Assembly (NCBI GenBank): GCA_934500835.1
Contig: CAKSTR010000002.1
Coordinates: forward strand, 124,001-188,000
DNA length: 64,000 bases
Origin: an uncultured Paracoccaceae bacterium
GTDB taxonomy: Bacteria; Pseudomonadota; Alphaproteobacteria; Rhodobacterales; Rhodobacteraceae
Direction of reading: 5' to 3'
Below, in pieces: positions 25,957 to 34,899 of the stretch. The first letter of the stretch is position 1. Each line of letters opens with the position of its first letter. The notes beneath the pieces were generated by a model. It was not told where the DNA came from. It saw nothing but the letters and a program-made list of their open reading frames with translations, and did no database searches. The position numbers and the translations under genes are program-made.

Positions 25957-27468
25957 TCAGCCGTTGCTGCGCCGGGTGAACAGGCCCGCATCCTGCGCCG
26001 CACGACGCAAGGCGTTGGATTTGTTCACAGTCTCCTGATACTCGGCTTCTGGATCGCTGTCATAGACAACGCCGCCGCCGGCCTGGATATACAACTGCGC
26101 GTCCTTCAGGACAGCCGTGCGCAATGCGATGCAGAAATCCATCTCGCCATTGGCCGCGAAGTACCCCACGCCGCCGCCATAGACGCCGCGCTTTTCCGGC
26201 TCCAGCTCGTCGATGATCTCCATCGCCCGCACCTTGGGCGCGCCGGAGACCGTGCCCGCGGGCAGGCCGGCCAGCAGGGCGGACAGCGCATCCTCGCCCT
26301 CGCGGATCTCGCCCACGACGTTCGAGACGATGTGCATCACATGTGAGTAGCGCTCGATGATGAACTGCTCGGTGGGGCGCACTGTGCCCAGTTTCGCGAC
26401 CCGGCCCACGTCGTTGCGGCCAAGGTCCAGAAGCATCAGATGCTCGGCCAGTTCCTTGCGGTCCGCCAGAAGGTCCAGTTCCAGCGCCTTGTCCTCGTCC
26501 GGGGTGGCGCCGCGCTTGCGGGTGCCCGCGATCGGCCGCACGGTCACCTGTCCGTCCCGCAGACGGACAAGGATCTCGGGCGAGGCGCCGACGACCTGAA
26601 AGCCGCCGAAGTTGAAGAAGAACATGAAGGGCGAAGGGTTGGTCCGCCGCAGCGACCGGTAAAGCGCAAAGGGCGGCAGGGGGAAATCCAGCGCCCAGCG
26701 TTGACTGGGGACGACCTGAAAGATGTCACCGGCGCGGATATAGTCCTTGGCCTTCTCGACCGCCGCCTTGTAGCCGTCATGGCTGAAGTTCGACCGCGGC
26801 TCGCCGACCAGCGCGTCGCCCCCCAGATCGCGGCTGGCGGCAGCCGGCGCGCGGTCCAGGTCACGCAACGCATCCATCACCCGCTCGGCCGCCTGGGCAT
26901 AGGCCGCCCGGGCCGAGAGGCCGGACCCCGCCCAGGCCGGCGCCACCACCGTCACCTCGCCCTTGACCCCGTCCAGCACCGCGACGACCGAAGGCCGCAT
27001 CAGCACCGCATCGGGCAGACCAAGCGGATCGGGGTTCACATTCGGCAGATGCTCGACCAGACGGATCATGTCATAGCCGAGATAGCCGAACAGCCCTGCC
27101 GAGATGGCGGGCAGACCTTCGGGCAGGTCGATCCGCGATTCGGCGATCAGCGCGCGCAGGGTGTCCAGCGGGTGGCCGTCCAGCGGACGGAAGGCCTGGG
27201 CATCAAAGCGCGCCTCGCGGTTGATCTCCGAAGCCGTGCCCCGGCAGCGCCAGATCAGGTCGGGTTTCATGCCGACGATGGAGTAGCGGCCGCGGATCTC
27301 GCCGCCGGTCACCGATTCCAGCATGAAGGTGTCGGACCGCGCCTCGCCCAGCTTCAGCATCAGGCTGACCGGCGTGTCCAGGTCGGCCGCCAGCCTTGCA
27401 TGCACGATCTGGTTCTCGCCGCGGGCCCAGGCCGCCTCGAAGGCCTCGAACGACGGTTCCAGCATCAT
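25957..27468 (-). CDS. trpE: Anthranilate synthase component I
   Basis: 503 residues. The N-terminal domain has the tryptophan-feedback motif FMLESVTGGEIRGRYSIVG (about residues 49-67), and the C-terminal chorismate-binding domain has the canonical PSPFMFFFNFGG, SPEILVRLRDG, RPIAGTRKRG, LMLLDLGRNDVGRVAK, LPAGTVSGAPKVRAMEIIDELE and YGGGVGYFAANGEMDFCIALR blocks. It makes anthranilate from chorismate, with ammonia from TrpG, in the cytoplasm. It overlaps the stop of the upstream foldase gene by ATGA, so the two are co-translated, an arrangement common in Rhodobacterales. Confidence 0.97.
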   Translation of the reverse strand: MMLEPSFEAFEAAWARGENQIVHARLAADLDTPVSLMLKLGEARSDTFMLESVTGGEIRGRYSIVGMKPDLIWRCRGTASEINREARFDAQAFRPLDGHPLDTLRALIAESRIDLPEGLPAISAGLFGYLGYDMIRLVEHLPNVNPDPLGLPDAVLMRPSVVAVLDGVKGEVTVVAPAWAGSGLSARAAYAQAAERVMDALRDLDRAPAAASRDLGGDALVGEPRSNFSHDGYKAAVEKAKDYIRAGDIFQVVPSQRWALDFPLPPFALYRSLRRTNPSPFMFFFNFGGFQVVGASPEILVRLRDGQVTVRPIAGTRKRGATPDEDKALELDLLADRKELAEHLMLLDLGRNDVGRVAKLGTVRPTEQFIIERYSHVMHIVSNVVGEIREGEDALSALLAGLPAGTVSGAPKVRAMEIIDELEPEKRGVYGGGVGYFAANGEMDFCIALRTAVLKDAQLYIQAGGGVVYDSDPEAEYQETVNKSNALRRAAQDAGLFTRRSNG

Positions 27469-29348
27469 TGCAGGCCCGAGTTCACCGCCGAGATGGCGTT
27501 CTGGTCCAGCACCACCGGCGTGGCGCTGATCAGCGCATCGGAATAGGCTGCGAAGATGTCGCCAGCCAGCGCCTGCTGCACCTGCGCGGCAATCGCGGCC
27601 TTCAGCGCCTCGGCATCGGGGCCGGTCTCTTGCGCCGGGGTAATGCTGTTCAGCTGAAGCACGGCGATGAAATCGCCTTCTTCGACGACCCGAACCTCGC
27701 CCGCCTGCATGGCAAAACCTGCATCCACGACCGATTGCGGCGCATCCGGGATGGTGCCGCTGCGCGCGATCTCGGGCGTCTGGTCGACGATGCCTTGCGA
27801 GGTGAAGCTGGCCCCGCCTTCGACCGCGGCCTTGATCGCCACGGCGCGCTCTGAAAGCGCCTTGCCCAGTTGGGCCTTGTGCCAGGCCTCGGCCACCTTG
27901 TCGCGCACCTGATCGAAGGGGATCGGGGCTGCCGGCACGGTTTCCAGGAACTGCAGCGCCACCACGCCGCCGTCATCCAGAAGCACCGCTTCGGGGAAGT
28001 CATCCGCCGTCACCTTGTCGGCGGCCGCGCGGAAGGCCGTGTATCCTTCCAGCTTTTCAGTCCCTTGCGCACCGGGCACATGATCCAGCGTGGCATAGGT
28101 CATGCCGGCTTCGTTGGCCAGGTCCTGCAACTCGGCCCCCCCGGCCAGAAGGTCGTCGATCTGGTCCACCTTGTCGGCGATCGTCTTGCGGGCGGCTTCG
28201 GCCTGCAATTCGCTGGCGAGTTCGGGGCGCGCCTCTTCAAAGGACACCTCCTCGCCGGCCAGCACGCCGTTCACCCGGAAGATCGCCGGGCCAAGCGTGC
28301 TTTCGGCGGCCAGGACCGTGCCCTCGGGCGCGGCAAAGATCGCTTCGCCGGCGGGACCAAGGTCGGCCTGCGAGACATCGCCAAGGTCGATGTCGGTCAG
28401 CTGCAGCCCGCGCGCGGCGACCAAAGCCTCGAAGCTTTCGCCCGCGTCCAGCTTGGCCTTGGCGGCATCGGCCGCGGCCTGATCGGGGAAGACCAGCCGC
28501 TCGACCAGGCGTCGTTCGGGCTGGACGAAGTCGGCGATCCGCTCCTGATACATCTTCTTCAGGGTGTCCTCGTCCACCGGCTGATCGGCGGCGATGTCGT
28601 CCGGCAGCAAGGCCGCATAGGCGATCCGCTTCGATTCAGGCTTGGTGAAATCGGCGATATTGGCGTCATACCAGGCCTGAAGATCGGCCTCCGCCGGTTC
28701 GGCCAGCGCGGTGGTCAGGTCGGCTTCGGTCAGGCGGATGGTGGACAGGCTGCGGCGCTCGCCCACATAGCGGTAGACGGAGTCGACCATCGCGCCGGGG
28801 GCGACCACGCCGCCCGCCACCGCGCCCTGCAGCAACTGGCGCGTGACGTCGCGGCGCAGCGCGGCTTCATAGTCCGGTTCGGACCAGCCGCCCTGCTTCA
28901 GCACGAAGGAATAGGCATCGCGGTCGAAACCGCCGCTGGCCCCGATGAAGGCATCCTGCTTGCGCAGCTCGGCCGCGACCGTGGCATTGCCGATGGACAG
29001 GCCCAGCCGGTCCGCCTCGGCATCCAGCGCGCTGCGGGTGACAAGCGAGGACAGCGCCCGCTGGTCAAGCCCGAAGGCCAGCGCCTGGGACATGCTGATC
29101 TGGCTGCCGAACTGCTGCGAGAAGCTGGCGACCTCTTGCTGCACCGCCCGCGCATAGTCGCGGGTCGTGATGCCGACATCCCCGACCGTGCCGATGGACG
29201 AGACATAGGAGCCCGAGAAATTGGTGATGCCAAAGCCGCCAAGACCAAGGATCAGCATCCCCATCATCAGCCAGGTGGCGACCTGCGGCCCCTTCTTGCG
29301 AGGCTTGCGCTCTTCGTCGTCATGCTCGGGGCGGGCGGTCTTGGACAT
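27465..29348 (-). CDS. ppiD: Membrane-anchored peptidyl-prolyl isomerase / foldase (PpiD/SurA-like)
   Basis: 627 residues. A charged N-terminus (EERKPRKKG), one membrane helix at about 24-44 (ATWLMMGMLILGLGGFG), then a SurA-like N-terminal helical region (ISMSQALAFGLDQRALSSLV) and a degenerate parvulin-type region with repeated D-Q-V-R-D-K-V-A-E-A-W-like helices. PpiD homologues sit in the inner membrane facing the periplasm and help outer-membrane and secreted proteins fold. The parvulin active-site residues are not clearly conserved. ATG 29348 is used; an upstream in-frame ATG would add six residues. Confidence 0.85.
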   Translation of the reverse strand: MSKTARPEHDDEERKPRKKGPQVATWLMMGMLILGLGGFGITNFSGSYVSSIGTVGDVGITTRDYARAVQQEVASFSQQFGSQISMSQALAFGLDQRALSSLVTRSALDAEADRLGLSIGNATVAAELRKQDAFIGASGGFDRDAYSFVLKQGGWSEPDYEAALRRDVTRQLLQGAVAGGVVAPGAMVDSVYRYVGERRSLSTIRLTEADLTTALAEPAEADLQAWYDANIADFTKPESKRIAYAALLPDDIAADQPVDEDTLKKMYQERIADFVQPERRLVERLVFPDQAAADAAKAKLDAGESFEALVAARGLQLTDIDLGDVSQADLGPAGEAIFAAPEGTVLAAESTLGPAIFRVNGVLAGEEVSFEEARPELASELQAEAARKTIADKVDQIDDLLAGGAELQDLANEAGMTYATLDHVPGAQGTEKLEGYTAFRAAADKVTADDFPEAVLLDDGGVVALQFLETVPAAPIPFDQVRDKVAEAWHKAQLGKALSERAVAIKAAVEGGASFTSQGIVDQTPEIARSGTIPDAPQSVVDAGFAMQAGEVRVVEEGDFIAVLQLNSITPAQETGPDAEALKAAIAAQVQQALAGDIFAAYSDALISATPVVLDQNAISAVNSGLQ

Positions 29349-29441
29349 CGGAAACCTGCGTTGCAAAGGTTGCCCGCCTGTCTAGAGGGAAGGGGGGCAG
29401 GGGGCAAGTCAGGACGGCGCGATCAGCCCCGCGCCCTGACC

Positions 29442-30620
29442 TCAGGGGCGGAAGGCCTTGAGCCGGCGGAACATCTCGTCGATGCCGGCGGCATCGACAT
29501 TGGCAAAGGCGATGCGGATCTGACGCTTGCCGGCTGCGCTGTTCTCGGGCTGGAACATGGTGCCGGGCAGCATCAGGATGGCGCAGTCATCGACCAGCCG
29601 TTTGCACAGCGCGTCCGAGGCCATGTCGAAAGGGTGCTCGACATAGGCGAAGTAGGCGCCGCAGCCGAGAAGCGTCCAGCCCTCCAGCGCGTGGAAGCCC
29701 GTCGTCATGGCGCGCCGGCGGGCAAGGATCTCGTCCCGCTCCCCCGCCACCCATTGCGTCAGGTTGCGCATCCCCCACAGCGCGCCGATCTGGCCCAGCT
29801 GACTGGGGCAGATGGCAACGGTATCCAGGAATTTCTCGACCTCGGCCAGCCGGGCCTCGCTGGCGCAGATGGCCCCGACGCGGTGGCCGGTCAGCCGGTA
29901 GGCCTTGGAGAAGGAATACAGCTGGATCAGCGTGTCGTCCCAGGCGGGATCGGTGAAAAGCTCATGCGGCCGTCCGGTGCGGCTGTCGAAATCGCGGTAG
30001 GTCTCATCCACGATCAGGGCAAGGCCATGGGCGCGGGCCAGATCGCGGAAGGCGGCCAGCGTCGCCGCCGGGTATTCCACCCCGCCAGGGTTGTTGGGCG
30101 AGACCAGCACGATGGCACGGGTTCGGGGCGTGATCAGAGCGGCGCAGGCGGCGGCATCGGGGATCAGCCCGGCGCCGGTGTCCAGCGGCACGGCGGTGAC
30201 CGAGGCCATGTCAAGCCACATCTTGTGGTTGAAATACCACGGCGTCGGCAGGATCACCTCATCCCCCGGCCCGGCAAGGGTGGCCATGACGGCAGTGAAG
30301 GCCTGATTGCAACCCTGGGTGATCGCCACCTGCGCCGGGCGGACTGCGCCACCGTATGAGGCGGACCATTGTGCGGCGATCTCGTCGCGCAGGGCCTGCA
30401 TCCCCAGTACCGGCCCGTAGAGATGCGCCTGCGGATCGTTCAGCGCCGCCTCGGCAATCGCCTGACGCAGGCCAAGCGGCGGGCTTTCCACCGGGGCCGC
30501 CTGCGACACATTGATCAGCGGGCGGTTGGCGGGAAAGGTCTTGCCGGCGATCCAGCGCCGCGCTTCCATCACCGGTGGCGGTTCGGTTGCGGCGAAGGCG
30601 GGGTTGAGGGGCTGGGTCAT
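29442..30620 (-). CDS. Class I/II PLP-dependent aminotransferase
   Basis: 392 residues, fold type I. ITQGCNQAFTAVMATLAGPGDEVILPTPWYFNH, VLVSPNNPGG, LIVDETYRDF and the PLP-lysine segment QLYSFSKAYRLTGHRVG are all present, with QIRIAFAN near the C-terminus carrying the substrate-carboxylate arginine. The amino donor is not evident; aspartate/aromatic-type activity is most usual for this subfamily. It lies downstream of gpt on the same strand, with an inverted repeat pair between them. Confidence 0.9.
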   Translation of the reverse strand: MTQPLNPAFAATEPPPVMEARRWIAGKTFPANRPLINVSQAAPVESPPLGLRQAIAEAALNDPQAHLYGPVLGMQALRDEIAAQWSASYGGAVRPAQVAITQGCNQAFTAVMATLAGPGDEVILPTPWYFNHKMWLDMASVTAVPLDTGAGLIPDAAACAALITPRTRAIVLVSPNNPGGVEYPAATLAAFRDLARAHGLALIVDETYRDFDSRTGRPHELFTDPAWDDTLIQLYSFSKAYRLTGHRVGAICASEARLAEVEKFLDTVAICPSQLGQIGALWGMRNLTQWVAGERDEILARRRAMTTGFHALEGWTLLGCGAYFAYVEHPFDMASDALCKRLVDDCAILMLPGTMFQPENSAAGKRQIRIAFANVDAAGIDEMFRRLKAFRP

Positions 30621-30660
30621 GGCAAGGCTCCGGGTTGGCGGCGAAGCCGGGGGTTTCACA

Positions 30661-30736
30661 CCCCCGGACCCCCGTGGGATATTTCGTCCAAAGTGAAGCT
30701 GGCAGGTTTCATCTTGGCCCAAATATCCTCGGGGGG
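30661..30736. repeat. Inverted pair of an interspersed repeat (core GGATATTT-NG-NCCAA)
   Basis: Two copies face each other: plus strand at 30661-30697 and minus strand at 30708-30736, each a run of C/G followed by GGATATTT, NG, then NCCAA and TGAA. Two more copies lie at 36947-36981 (+) and 63183-63206 (-). All four are between genes. The copy at 30661 is preceded by GGGGG-N7-CCCCC, a small hairpin. This looks like a genome-wide short repeat, possibly acting at transcript ends. Confidence 0.75.
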
Positions 30737-30786
30737 TGAATTGCGCTTCAGCGCAAGAGGGGGGCAGAAGGCCCCCCTGCCTGCTG

Positions 30787-31311
30787 TCAGTCCTGCCCGC
30801 GGAAGGGCTGGACGTATTGCAGCGCCATGTCCCAGGGAAAGAAGATCCAGGTGTCCTGGCTGACGCTGGTGATATAGGTGTCGGCCTGTTTCTCGCCTTC
30901 GGGCTTGGCATAGACGCAGGCGAAATGCGCCTTGGGGTAGAGGCCGCGGATCAGTTCCAGCGTCTTGCCGGAATCCACCAGGTCATCGACGATGAGGATG
31001 CCCGCGCCGTCGCCCATCAGATCGGCATTCGGCGCCTTGATCACCTGCGCCTCGCGGCGCTGGTCGGCCTTGCCGCCGCCCGAGTGGTAGGATTTCACGC
31101 TGATGGAATCGACCATGCGGATGTCCAGCTCGCGGCTGACGATCATCGCCGGGACAAGGCCGCCGCGGGTGATGCCGACCACGGCTTTCCAGGACCCGCC
31201 TTCCCCCGGCCCCTTGCCGTCCAGCCGCCAGGCCAGGGCGCGCGCGTCGCGGTGGATCTGGTCCCAGCTGACGTGAAAGCCTTTTTCGTGGGGCAGGCGG
31301 TCTGGGGACAT
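30787..31311 (-). CDS. gpt: Xanthine-guanine phosphoribosyltransferase
   Basis: 174 residues. [19 protein letters not shown] at the N-terminus and [22 protein letters not shown] are typical of Gpt; [15 protein letters not shown] is the PRPP-binding loop; [10 protein letters not shown] closes the base-binding site. It converts xanthine or guanine plus PRPP to XMP or GMP. It could salvage xanthine made by the guanine deaminase and demethylase genes of this window, though it lies about 11 kb away with lysE and fabI. GAGAGACCG precedes the ATG. Confidence 0.95.
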   Translation of the reverse strand: MSPDRLPHEKGFHVSWDQIHRDARALAWRLDGKGPGEGGSWKAVVGITRGGLVPAMIVSRELDIRMVDSISVKSYHSGGGKADQRREAQVIKAPNADLMGDGAGILIVDDLVDSGKTLELIRGLYPKAHFACVYAKPEGEKQADTYITSVSQDTWIFFPWDMALQYVQPFRGQD

Positions 31312-31321
31312 CGGTCTCTCC

Positions 31322-31936
31322 TCAGGTGGCGACGATCTTCATCCCGAGGAGCGCGAGGGCTGCCCCGAAGGTCCGGTCGATCACGGTTTTCAGGCTGATG
31401 TAGCCCGCACGCGTCCTCTCGGCCGAGAAGATGCGGGCGACGAGGGTGTTCCACAGCGTCTCGGCGGTGAAGATCACCAGAAGCAGAAGGGCCAGCACCC
31501 AGACCGGCGTGCCCGCCTTCAGCGTCCCGAGGAAGATCGACGAGAACATCACCGCCGCTTTCGGGTTGGCAAGGTTGGTCCAGAGGCCCAGCCGGTAGGC
31601 CGCAAAGGGCGAACGCGGGACGGGGCGGGCGTCATCGGTCACCAAGGGTACGCTTGCGCCGCGCCAGAGGGTCCAGGCCATCCACAGCAGATAGCCCGCG
31701 CCCCCGATCTTCAGCGCCCAGAGCAGCGAAGGGGCGGCGGCGAAGATGATGTTCAGCCCGAACATCGCGGCCAGCGCCCAGATCATCGCGCCAGTGCCGA
31801 TGCCCATGGCCAGCATGACGCCGGTGCGGAAGCCCTCAGTCAGCCCGGTGCGGGCGGCCATCAGCACGGCCGGCCCGGGGGAAACGGCCGCGAAGATCAC
31901 CAGCCCGGAAAAGGCCAGGAAGGCGGCAAGCGTCAT
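31322..31936 (-). CDS. LysE/RhtB-family amino-acid exporter
   Basis: 204 residues, about six membrane helices. The N-terminal [32 protein letters not shown] is the family signature (the PGP turn and the following helix). Members export amino acids or related compounds through the inner membrane; the substrate is not predictable. It starts within the stop of fabI (ATGA) and gpt begins 10 bases downstream. Confidence 0.88.
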   Translation of the reverse strand: MTLAAFLAFSGLVIFAAVSPGPAVLMAARTGLTEGFRTGVMLAMGIGTGAMIWALAAMFGLNIIFAAAPSLLWALKIGGAGYLLWMAWTLWRGASVPLVTDDARPVPRSPFAAYRLGLWTNLANPKAAVMFSSIFLGTLKAGTPVWVLALLLLVIFTAETLWNTLVARIFSAERTRAGYISLKTVIDRTFGAALALLGMKIVAT

Positions 31937-32763
31937 TGCCCGCCTTCTTTCTTGCCGGTGACGATGTCGATATCGGGGGCATCGATCGCCTTCATGCCGA
32001 CGACATGATAGCCGGCATCGACATGAAGATTCTCGCCCGTGGTGCCGCTGCCCAGATCGGACAGCAGGTAAAGGGCGGCCTTGCCGACCTCTTCCTGCGT
32101 GACGTTGCGGCGCAGGGGAGAGTTCAACTCGTTCCAGCGCATGATGTAGCGGAAATCGCCGATGCCCGAGGCCGCAAGCGTCTTGATCGGGCCGGCCGAG
32201 ATCGCGTTGACGCGGATGCCGTCCTTGCCCAGATCCTCGGCAATGTATTTCACCGAAGCCTCAAGGGCGGCCTTGCACAGACCCATGACATTGTAATGCG
32301 GCATGACCTTTTCGGCGCCGTAATAGGTCAGTGTCAGCAAGGAGCCGCCCGGCACCATGATGGCCGCCGCCCGCTGGCATACGGCGGTGAAGCTGTAGAC
32401 GGAGATGTCCATGGACATCAGGAAATTCTGCCGCGACGTATCGACATAGCGGCCGCGCAACTCGTTCTTGTCGGAAAAGCCGATGGCATGGACAAGAAAG
32501 TCGAGGTGGCCCCATTCGGCCTTAATCGCGGCGAAAAGCGCGTCCATGCTGCTTTCGCTGGCGACGTCGCATTCGTAAAGCAGGGGCTTGCCAAGCGAAG
32601 TTGCCAGCGGCTCGACGCGCTTTTTCAGCGCCTCGCCCTGATAGGAAAAGGCCAGTTCGGCGCCCTGCGCCGCCACGGCCTGCGCGATGCCCCAGGCAAT
32701 TGATTTGTCATTGGCGAGGCCCATGATAAGGCCCCGTTTGCCCGCCATAAGTCCGGTTGACAT
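31933..32763 (-). CDS. fabI: Enoyl-ACP reductase (NADH)
   Basis: 276 residues of the divergent SDR type. GLANDKSIAWGIAQA replaces the usual SDR glycine motif and is diagnostic of FabI; SDKNELRGRYVDTSRQNF and the catalytic Tyr-x6-Lys in HYNVMGLCKAAL are present, with TLAASGIGDFRYIMRW in the substrate loop. It performs the last reduction of fatty-acid elongation in the cytoplasm. Start ATG 32763 at MSTGLMAGKRGLIMG. First gene of fabI-lysE-gpt; divergent from pdxH. Confidence 0.96.
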   Translation of the reverse strand: MSTGLMAGKRGLIMGLANDKSIAWGIAQAVAAQGAELAFSYQGEALKKRVEPLATSLGKPLLYECDVASESSMDALFAAIKAEWGHLDFLVHAIGFSDKNELRGRYVDTSRQNFLMSMDISVYSFTAVCQRAAAIMVPGGSLLTLTYYGAEKVMPHYNVMGLCKAALEASVKYIAEDLGKDGIRVNAISAGPIKTLAASGIGDFRYIMRWNELNSPLRRNVTQEEVGKAALYLLSDLGSGTTGENLHVDAGYHVVGMKAIDAPDIDIVTGKKEGGQ

Positions 32764-32891
32764 TCCCGCTCCCCCGCCCACCTTGTCGCTGGTAGCGTTG
32801 ACGAATAGGCGGAAAGCCGTGATGCCGCAAGGGTAGGGCATCCGGTTTGGGGAAAGGACCGGCGCGCGGCCGGAAAGGAAGGGGCGGGCGG

Positions 32892-33533
32892 ATGGACGGG
32901 CAAAACGGACGGACCGGGATTTTTGCCGGGGATGACCCCTTCGTTCTGGCGCAGCGCTGGCTGGCCGAGGCCGAGGCGGCAGAGCCGAACGATCCCAATG
33001 CGATCGCCCTTTCAACGGTGGATGCGGACGGTTTGCCCAATGCCCGCATGGTGCTTTTGAAGGAGATCGAGGCCTGGGGCGGCCCCGCCGGTGCGGCGGA
33101 CGGCGCTTTCGTGTTCTATACCAATTACGGATCGCGGAAGGCGCAGGAGATCGAGGCCGCAGGCAAGGCCGCGTTCGTGATGCACTGGAAATCGCTGCGC
33201 CGCCAGATTCGGGTCCGCGGCGTGGTCAGCCGCGAAGACGGCCCGCAGGCGGACGCCTATTTCGCCTCGCGCAGCCTTACCTCGCGCCTGGGGGCCTGGG
33301 CCAGCCGCCAGTCGCAACCGCTGTCCTCGCGGGAATCGCTGATGGCCGAGGTGGCGAAGATGACGCTGCGTCACGGCCCGGCTCCGAGCCGGCCGGAATT
33401 CTGGGGCGGATTCCGCATTTCGCCTGTCGAGATCGAGTTCTGGGCGGACGGAGCTTTTCGTTTGCACGACCGTTTTCGCTGGACCAGAGTTGCCGCAGGA
33501 CAAGCCTGGAACGTTACGCGACTGCACCCGTAA
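32892..33533 (+). CDS. pdxH: Pyridoxamine 5'-phosphate oxidase
   Basis: 213 residues. FMN-binding segments [55 protein letters not shown] and the C-terminal [20 protein letters not shown] are all standard. It oxidises pyridoxine or pyridoxamine phosphate to the cofactor PLP, which is used by several enzymes encoded here (KynU, Kbl, the aminotransferase). Monocistronic, divergent from fabI. Confidence 0.96.
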   Translation: MDGQNGRTGIFAGDDPFVLAQRWLAEAEAAEPNDPNAIALSTVDADGLPNARMVLLKEIEAWGGPAGAADGAFVFYTNYGSRKAQEIEAAGKAAFVMHWKSLRRQIRVRGVVSREDGPQADAYFASRSLTSRLGAWASRQSQPLSSRESLMAEVAKMTLRHGPAPSRPEFWGGFRISPVEIEFWADGAFRLHDRFRWTRVAAGQAWNVTRLHP

Positions 33534-33642
33534 ACGTTTCTGTCAGGGCAGGTTTATATGCGTATGCAACTTTTTCACTTGAACCTCCCGCGGTAAATCC
33601 GCATTCATCTGTCAGGGCTTAATCTGGGGAGACGGCTCTTCG

Positions 33643-34185
33643 ATGACGGAAGATGATAAGGCCTTGCAAGTGTTGCACGGCCGGGTGAAGTGGTTTGATC
33701 CGGCCAAGGGCTTCGGCTTCATCGTATCCGACAGTGCCTCCTCCGACATCCTGCTTCACGCGAACGTATTGAGGAATTTCGGCCAAAGCTCCGTCGCTGA
33801 CGGGGCAGGCATCACTGTGCGGGTGCAATCCACCCTGCGCGGCGTTCAGGCCATCGAAGTGCTGAAGATCGAGCCGCCCGACGGCGTGATCGTGCCGCTT
33901 GGCGAAGAGGCCGGGCAGATGACGGCGGAAGAGCTGCTGGCCCTTCCGCTGGAGCCGTCGCGCGTCAAGTGGTTCGACAAGTCGAAGGGATTCGGCTTTG
34001 CCAACGTCTTCGGCCGGCCCGAGGATGTGTTCGTTCACGTCGAAGTGCTTCGGGTTTCCGGCTTTGCGGACCTTGCCTCGGGCGAGGCGGTCGCGCTACG
34101 GATTGCCGAAGGCCGGCGTGGCCGGATGGCGGTGCAGGTGAGTTCATGGGAATCGGCGCTTCGGGACCGCGAGACGGTGGAGTGA
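33643..34185 (+). CDS. Double cold-shock-domain protein
   Basis: 180 residues holding two cold-shock domains: residues ~9-75 (GRVKWFDPAKGFGFIV, then ILLHANVLR) and ~110-175 (SRVKWFDKSKGFGFANVFG, VFVHVEVLR). Both have the RNP1-like K-G-F-G-F motif and the RNP2-like F-V/L-H. Tandem-CSD proteins are usual in alphaproteobacteria and bind single-stranded nucleic acids. GGGGAGA lies 11 bases upstream. The DUF192 gene overlaps its stop. Confidence 0.9.
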   Translation: MTEDDKALQVLHGRVKWFDPAKGFGFIVSDSASSDILLHANVLRNFGQSSVADGAGITVRVQSTLRGVQAIEVLKIEPPDGVIVPLGEEAGQMTAEELLALPLEPSRVKWFDKSKGFGFANVFGRPEDVFVHVEVLRVSGFADLASGEAVALRIAEGRRGRMAVQVSSWESALRDRETVE

Positions 34186-34661
34186 GTCGCGCCGGCAGCG
34201 GTTGGCTGCTGGCCCTTGTCATTGGTCTTGCCGGCACCCCCTCGACCGCTGCGCCGCCCTGTTCGCCGGGCAGGGTCGATCTGCGATGGGACGGCGGTGG
34301 CGAGAGCTTTGCCGTCGAAGTCGCCGATGATACCGCCGAACGCGCGCAGGGGCTGATGTTCCGCGAAAGCCTCGATCCGGGGGCGGGCATGCTGTTTGCC
34401 TATAACGTGCCGCGGCAGGTGGGCTTCTGGATGAAGAACACGCTGATTCCCCTGGACATGGTCTTTGCCGATTCCGCCGGGCGGGTGACGCGCGTGCATG
34501 CGATGGCCATGCCGCAGGACGAGACGGTGATCGACGGCGGCGATGGCGTGCAGTTCGTGCTTGAGATCAACGGCGGGCTGGCCGCGAAGCTGGGGCTGAA
34601 GCCCGGTGCCGAGATGCGCCACCCGCTGATCGGCCCGGAGGGCGCCTGGCCCTGCGAGTAA
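34182..34661 (+). CDS. DUF192 secreted protein
   Basis: 159 residues from a GTG that overlaps the cold-shock stop (GTGA). The signal peptide follows at once (GWLLALVIGLAGTPSTAA), which is why this start is preferred over the ATG at 34146. The mature part is a complete DUF192 domain: AERAQGLMFRESLDPGAGML then NVPRQVGFWMKNTLIPLDM and VLEINGGLAAKLGLKPG. Function is unknown; the family is small and periplasmic. Confidence 0.88.
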   Translation: MSRAGSGWLLALVIGLAGTPSTAAPPCSPGRVDLRWDGGGESFAVEVADDTAERAQGLMFRESLDPGAGMLFAYNVPRQVGFWMKNTLIPLDMVFADSAGRVTRVHAMAMPQDETVIDGGDGVQFVLEINGGLAAKLGLKPGAEMRHPLIGPEGAWPCE

Positions 34662-34714
34662 AGCCGCAAGAGCCGCTTCCCCTTTGCCGCGTTCCGCGCT
34701 AAGGGGGCAGCGTT

Positions 34715-34791
34715 CGGGGCGTAGCGCAGCCTGGTAGCGCGACGGTTTTGGGTACCGTAGGTCGGAAGTTCGAATCTTCTCGCCCCGACCA
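34715..34791 (+). tRNA. tRNA-Pro (anticodon TGG)
   Basis: 77 bases including an encoded CCA. The acceptor stem CGGGGCG (34715-34721) pairs with CGCCCCG (34781-34787); discriminator A, then CCA. The D-arm GTAGCGCAGCCTGGTAGCGC, the anticodon loop with TGG, and the T-arm with GTTCGAATC are all present. Confidence 0.97.
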
Positions 34792-34899
34792 CCACTAGCC
34801 CGGTTTTCATCCGGCGCGGCTTGCGGGACGCATTGCAAATCTGCCGCAATCGCGCAGGCGCGGCTTGCCTGCGTCGGGGGCGGCCGCCATATCTGGGCG

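Noticed and set aside
27870..30359. An open frame of more than 800 codons opposite the foldase and aminotransferase genes
   Set aside because: Shadow of two well-supported genes; its composition is typical of antisense frames in high-GC DNA and it has no recognisable domain.
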